DNA of 64,000 nt from Clostridium sp. BJN0013 (GTDB lineage Bacteria > Bacillota > Clostridia > Clostridiales > Clostridiaceae), in the NCBI RefSeq assembly GCF_040939125.1, contig NZ_CP162495.1, positions 2,976,001 through 3,040,000 of the forward strand, given 5' to 3'. This document shows positions 62,416 through 64,000 of the stretch, in pieces (position 1 is the stretch's first letter; each line of letters begins with the position of its first letter). Position numbers and translations under genes: made by a program. Below the pieces are notes generated by a model that did no database searches, was not told where the DNA came from, and worked only from the letters and a program-made list of their open reading frames with translations.

Positions 62416-62985
62416 AAAATAAGCACCCTAAATTGATGAGTGCTTATTTTCAACAATATTATTTTAAAAGGAGATTAATTTAATATATCAGCTTCTGGCA
62501 GTTGCATTTCAATTTATCGTGCCCTGCAACTACAGACACCAGTTTGGTAATCACCATTACTTAAATGATTTTTAAATTTATTTTTAATTAACGCTTAAAT
62601 GTCTGATATATATAGAAAGTTGAAATTGAATATTTGTATATCCATCAAATGTAATCAATCGAGGATCAGGTTTGGGTATTACTTCAACTTCACAGTTTCC
62701 ATTTAGTCTTTTATGTTCAAATTCAATTTCTTCTATTTTACTTTCTAAATCTTCTAATTTATTTGTACTATAAACTACAGTAGCATTCGGAAAATCATAC
62801 ATCATACTCACCCTTTCAAATAGTTATTTTTCATTTCCTCTAAGACTATTTCCTTAGGACACTTATAATTATATATAGTATTTATTACAATTTAATGTCA
62901 TATTTATTAACTATCTATAACAAATTTCATTATTTTATGAACAAAATGAAAATAGGCACTATTTTAACAGTGCCTACCTTCTGGA
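62416..62985. repeat. Duplicated non-coding block, copy 2 (interrupted by a small gene)
   Basis: Colinear with 49486-49830. It has a terminator AAAATAAGCAC / GTGCTTATTTT, a structured element (CTGGC-AGTTGCA ... TGCAACT ... ACCAG, 62495-62542) with the identical run GTGCCCTGCAACTA, then after the gene at 62584-62811 the string TCCTTAGGACACTTATAATT and a hairpin AGGCACT / AGTGCCT (62954-62975). Confidence 0.75.
62584..62811 (-). CDS. Small protein of unknown function
   Basis: A 75-residue protein (MSMMYDFPNATVVYSTNKLE) with an acidic amphipathic helix (LEDLESKIEEIEFEHKRLNG) and a beta-like C-terminal part (VIPKPDPRLITFDGYTNIQF). A ribosome site AAAGGGTGAG precedes the ATG. It sits inside the duplicated non-coding block; the equivalent place in the other copy (49655-49685) lacks it. 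No family recognised. Confidence 0.6.
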   Translation of the reverse strand: MSMMYDFPNATVVYSTNKLEDLESKIEEIEFEHKRLNGNCEVEVIPKPDPRLITFDGYTNIQFQLSIYIRHLSVN

Positions 62986-63096
62986 TATATACTATAGTAT
63001 AATTTTTATTTATGGTTTCCCGCATTGGAAGCCTCATTTAACCTCGAGGCTAGAGGTATAATCTTAAGGGAGAATTCGTATGAGTTACCATCAATA

Positions 63097-64000
63097 TCAA
63101 ATTTCTACCAAATTTTCATGGTTTATTGCCTGTGGAGGCTGTTCAAACCATTCATTATCAATCATGATATCTATACCATCTTTAGAATACTCCATAGCTT
63201 CATCTAGATATTTCCTGTAGGTAGCCTTCAAGTCACTTCTCATTATATTTCCCAATGCTATACCTATACTACCTATCTTTAACCTATACATTATAAAAAT
63301 TTTGCTTAACATAAGTTTATCTGAAAATGGTGAAATTGTTGAGTCAGTTACATATGAATCTGAAGAACTTCCAATTGGAATACCTTCATCTATTAAGAAT
63401 GAATTGAAACCATCATTTTGTTTAATTGCAAGAGTTATAACTCTTGATATATAATTAGAAACTTCTTTACTTTTACATACTTGATTGAAACCAACTAGTA
63501 AAGCTTTTCTTATCACAGTATCATTCGTGATGGAAACAATGTCAGTTATTTCACTGGTAAGCAATGGTCTCTTTTTTCCAAACTTATCTAAAATAAAACT
63601 TTTATTTTTTACATATTCAACTTCTTTAGGCACTTCTACCTGGGGTGCTTTAACAAAAATACCCTTTGATAAGCCCAGCTCTGCCGTTCTGTTATAAACT
63701 TCAGCACTTTCTTGAATACATTTTGAGAAGTAATTTCTAATATCAGAACGTGTTATACGACTTAAAATCACACTATAACTACGTACTGCTGCTCTTGCCT
63801 CATATGCTACATACTGCAAGTAGAGAGTGTCAGTAAATAAACGTGGAGCATTTACATCGACATCGCTATCTGTAAGACCTTCTGGTAAAGGTAGTTCCTC
63901 CTGATTAAATAAATCAGTTAATAATTCAATACGCTGATTAGATAAATTTAAGACATGTTGTAAAATATCACAAATTTCATCATCATCAACTCTGTTAGAA
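63097..64000 (-). CDS. DUF3231 spore-coat-like protein (partial)
   Basis: At least 300 codons, open to the right edge. It consists of two ferritin-like helical repeats: the first ends LPEGLTDSDVDVNAPRLFTD, then LYLQYVAYEARAAVRSYSVI, and the second has GIPIGSSSDSYVTDSTISPF, then SDKLMLSKIFIMYRL. DxDVNxxAPRLFxD repeated before each bundle is typical of DUF3231, a clostridial/bacillar family related to spore coat protein CotF. It is probably made in sporulation, in line with the SASP and sigma-K-like signals nearby. N-terminus outside the window. Confidence 0.9.
   Translation of the reverse strand, partial: SNRVDDDEICDILQHVLNLSNQRIELLTDLFNQEELPLPEGLTDSDVDVNAPRLFTDTLYLQYVAYEARAAVRSYSVILSRITRSDIRNYFSKCIQESAEVYNRTAELGLSKGIFVKAPQVEVPKEVEYVKNKSFILDKFGKKRPLLTSEITDIVSITNDTVIRKALLVGFNQVCKSKEVSNYISRVITLAIKQNDGFNSFLIDEGIPIGSSSDSYVTDSTISPFSDKLMLSKIFIMYRLKIGSIGIALGNIMRSDLKATYRKYLDEAMEYSKDGIDIMIDNEWFEQPPQAINHENLVEI

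Overview
The window is AT-rich DNA from a spore-forming Clostridium-type Firmicute. The evidence is the low GC content, strong Shine-Dalgarno sites, two alpha/beta-type small acid-soluble spore proteins, a DUF3231 spore-coat-like protein, a rubredoxin-fused flavoprotein, and DapB, PhoH and TrmB of clostridial type. The species cannot be fixed from the sequence alone, but the content fits the C. kluyveri / C. ljungdahlii part of the genus.

Positions 1 to about 30 kb look like stable chromosome. In order they hold: a pxpABC 5-oxoprolinase operon; methionine aminopeptidase; a high-molecular-weight rubredoxin; a hydroxyacyl-CoA dehydrogenase coupled to a 2H phosphoesterase; an OpuC-type osmolyte ABC transporter beside a BusR-like (GntR + RCK_C) regulator and divergent dapB; an hsp20 / LytS-like kinase / YiiX-like hydrolase operon; a membrane MutS-like ATPase; YjbQ, RNase H and TrmB; a glucosaminidase-like protein; an M50 protease; a secreted propeller protein and an NAGPA-type glycosidase; PhoH; an ABC-2 exporter; DUF554; a chemoreceptor; and a broken GGDEF-EAL gene. 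The osmolyte genes and dapB share a palindromic operator laid over their -10 boxes, which suggests a small osmotic regulon.

From about 31 to 58 kb the window is accessory and decaying. It holds two identical IS1182-family copies 18 kb apart, each with its own target duplication. It also holds an IS4-family element nested precisely inside an IS200-type tnpA, an IS110-family element with a structured leader (a probable bridge RNA), and an IS5-family element inside an IS110 remnant. Remnants of TetR, AzlC, PadR, papain-like peptidase and tyrosine recombinase genes are scattered among them. Single accessory genes sit here (flavin reductase, ASCH protein, XRE repressor, P-loop kinase, GH25 lysozyme, MBL hydrolase, SASPs, thioesterase, cyclase), several bracketed by copies of one dispersed hairpin repeat.

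The last part (58 to 64 kb) has a CYP152-type P450 peroxygenase, a truncated polysaccharide deacetylase, a glycerophosphodiesterase, a second copy of an unusual CxxC / Arg-rich small protein with a sigma-K-like promoter, and a DUF3231 gene running off the end.

The strongest candidates for undescribed biology are: (1) the dispersed, covarying hairpin repeat family that flanks single-gene modules; (2) the paired CxxC / Arg-rich / WYW-tail proteins with duplicated flanking structured elements; (3) the shared operator of the osmolyte transporter and dapB; and (4) a tandem DnaA-box cluster in the accessory region.
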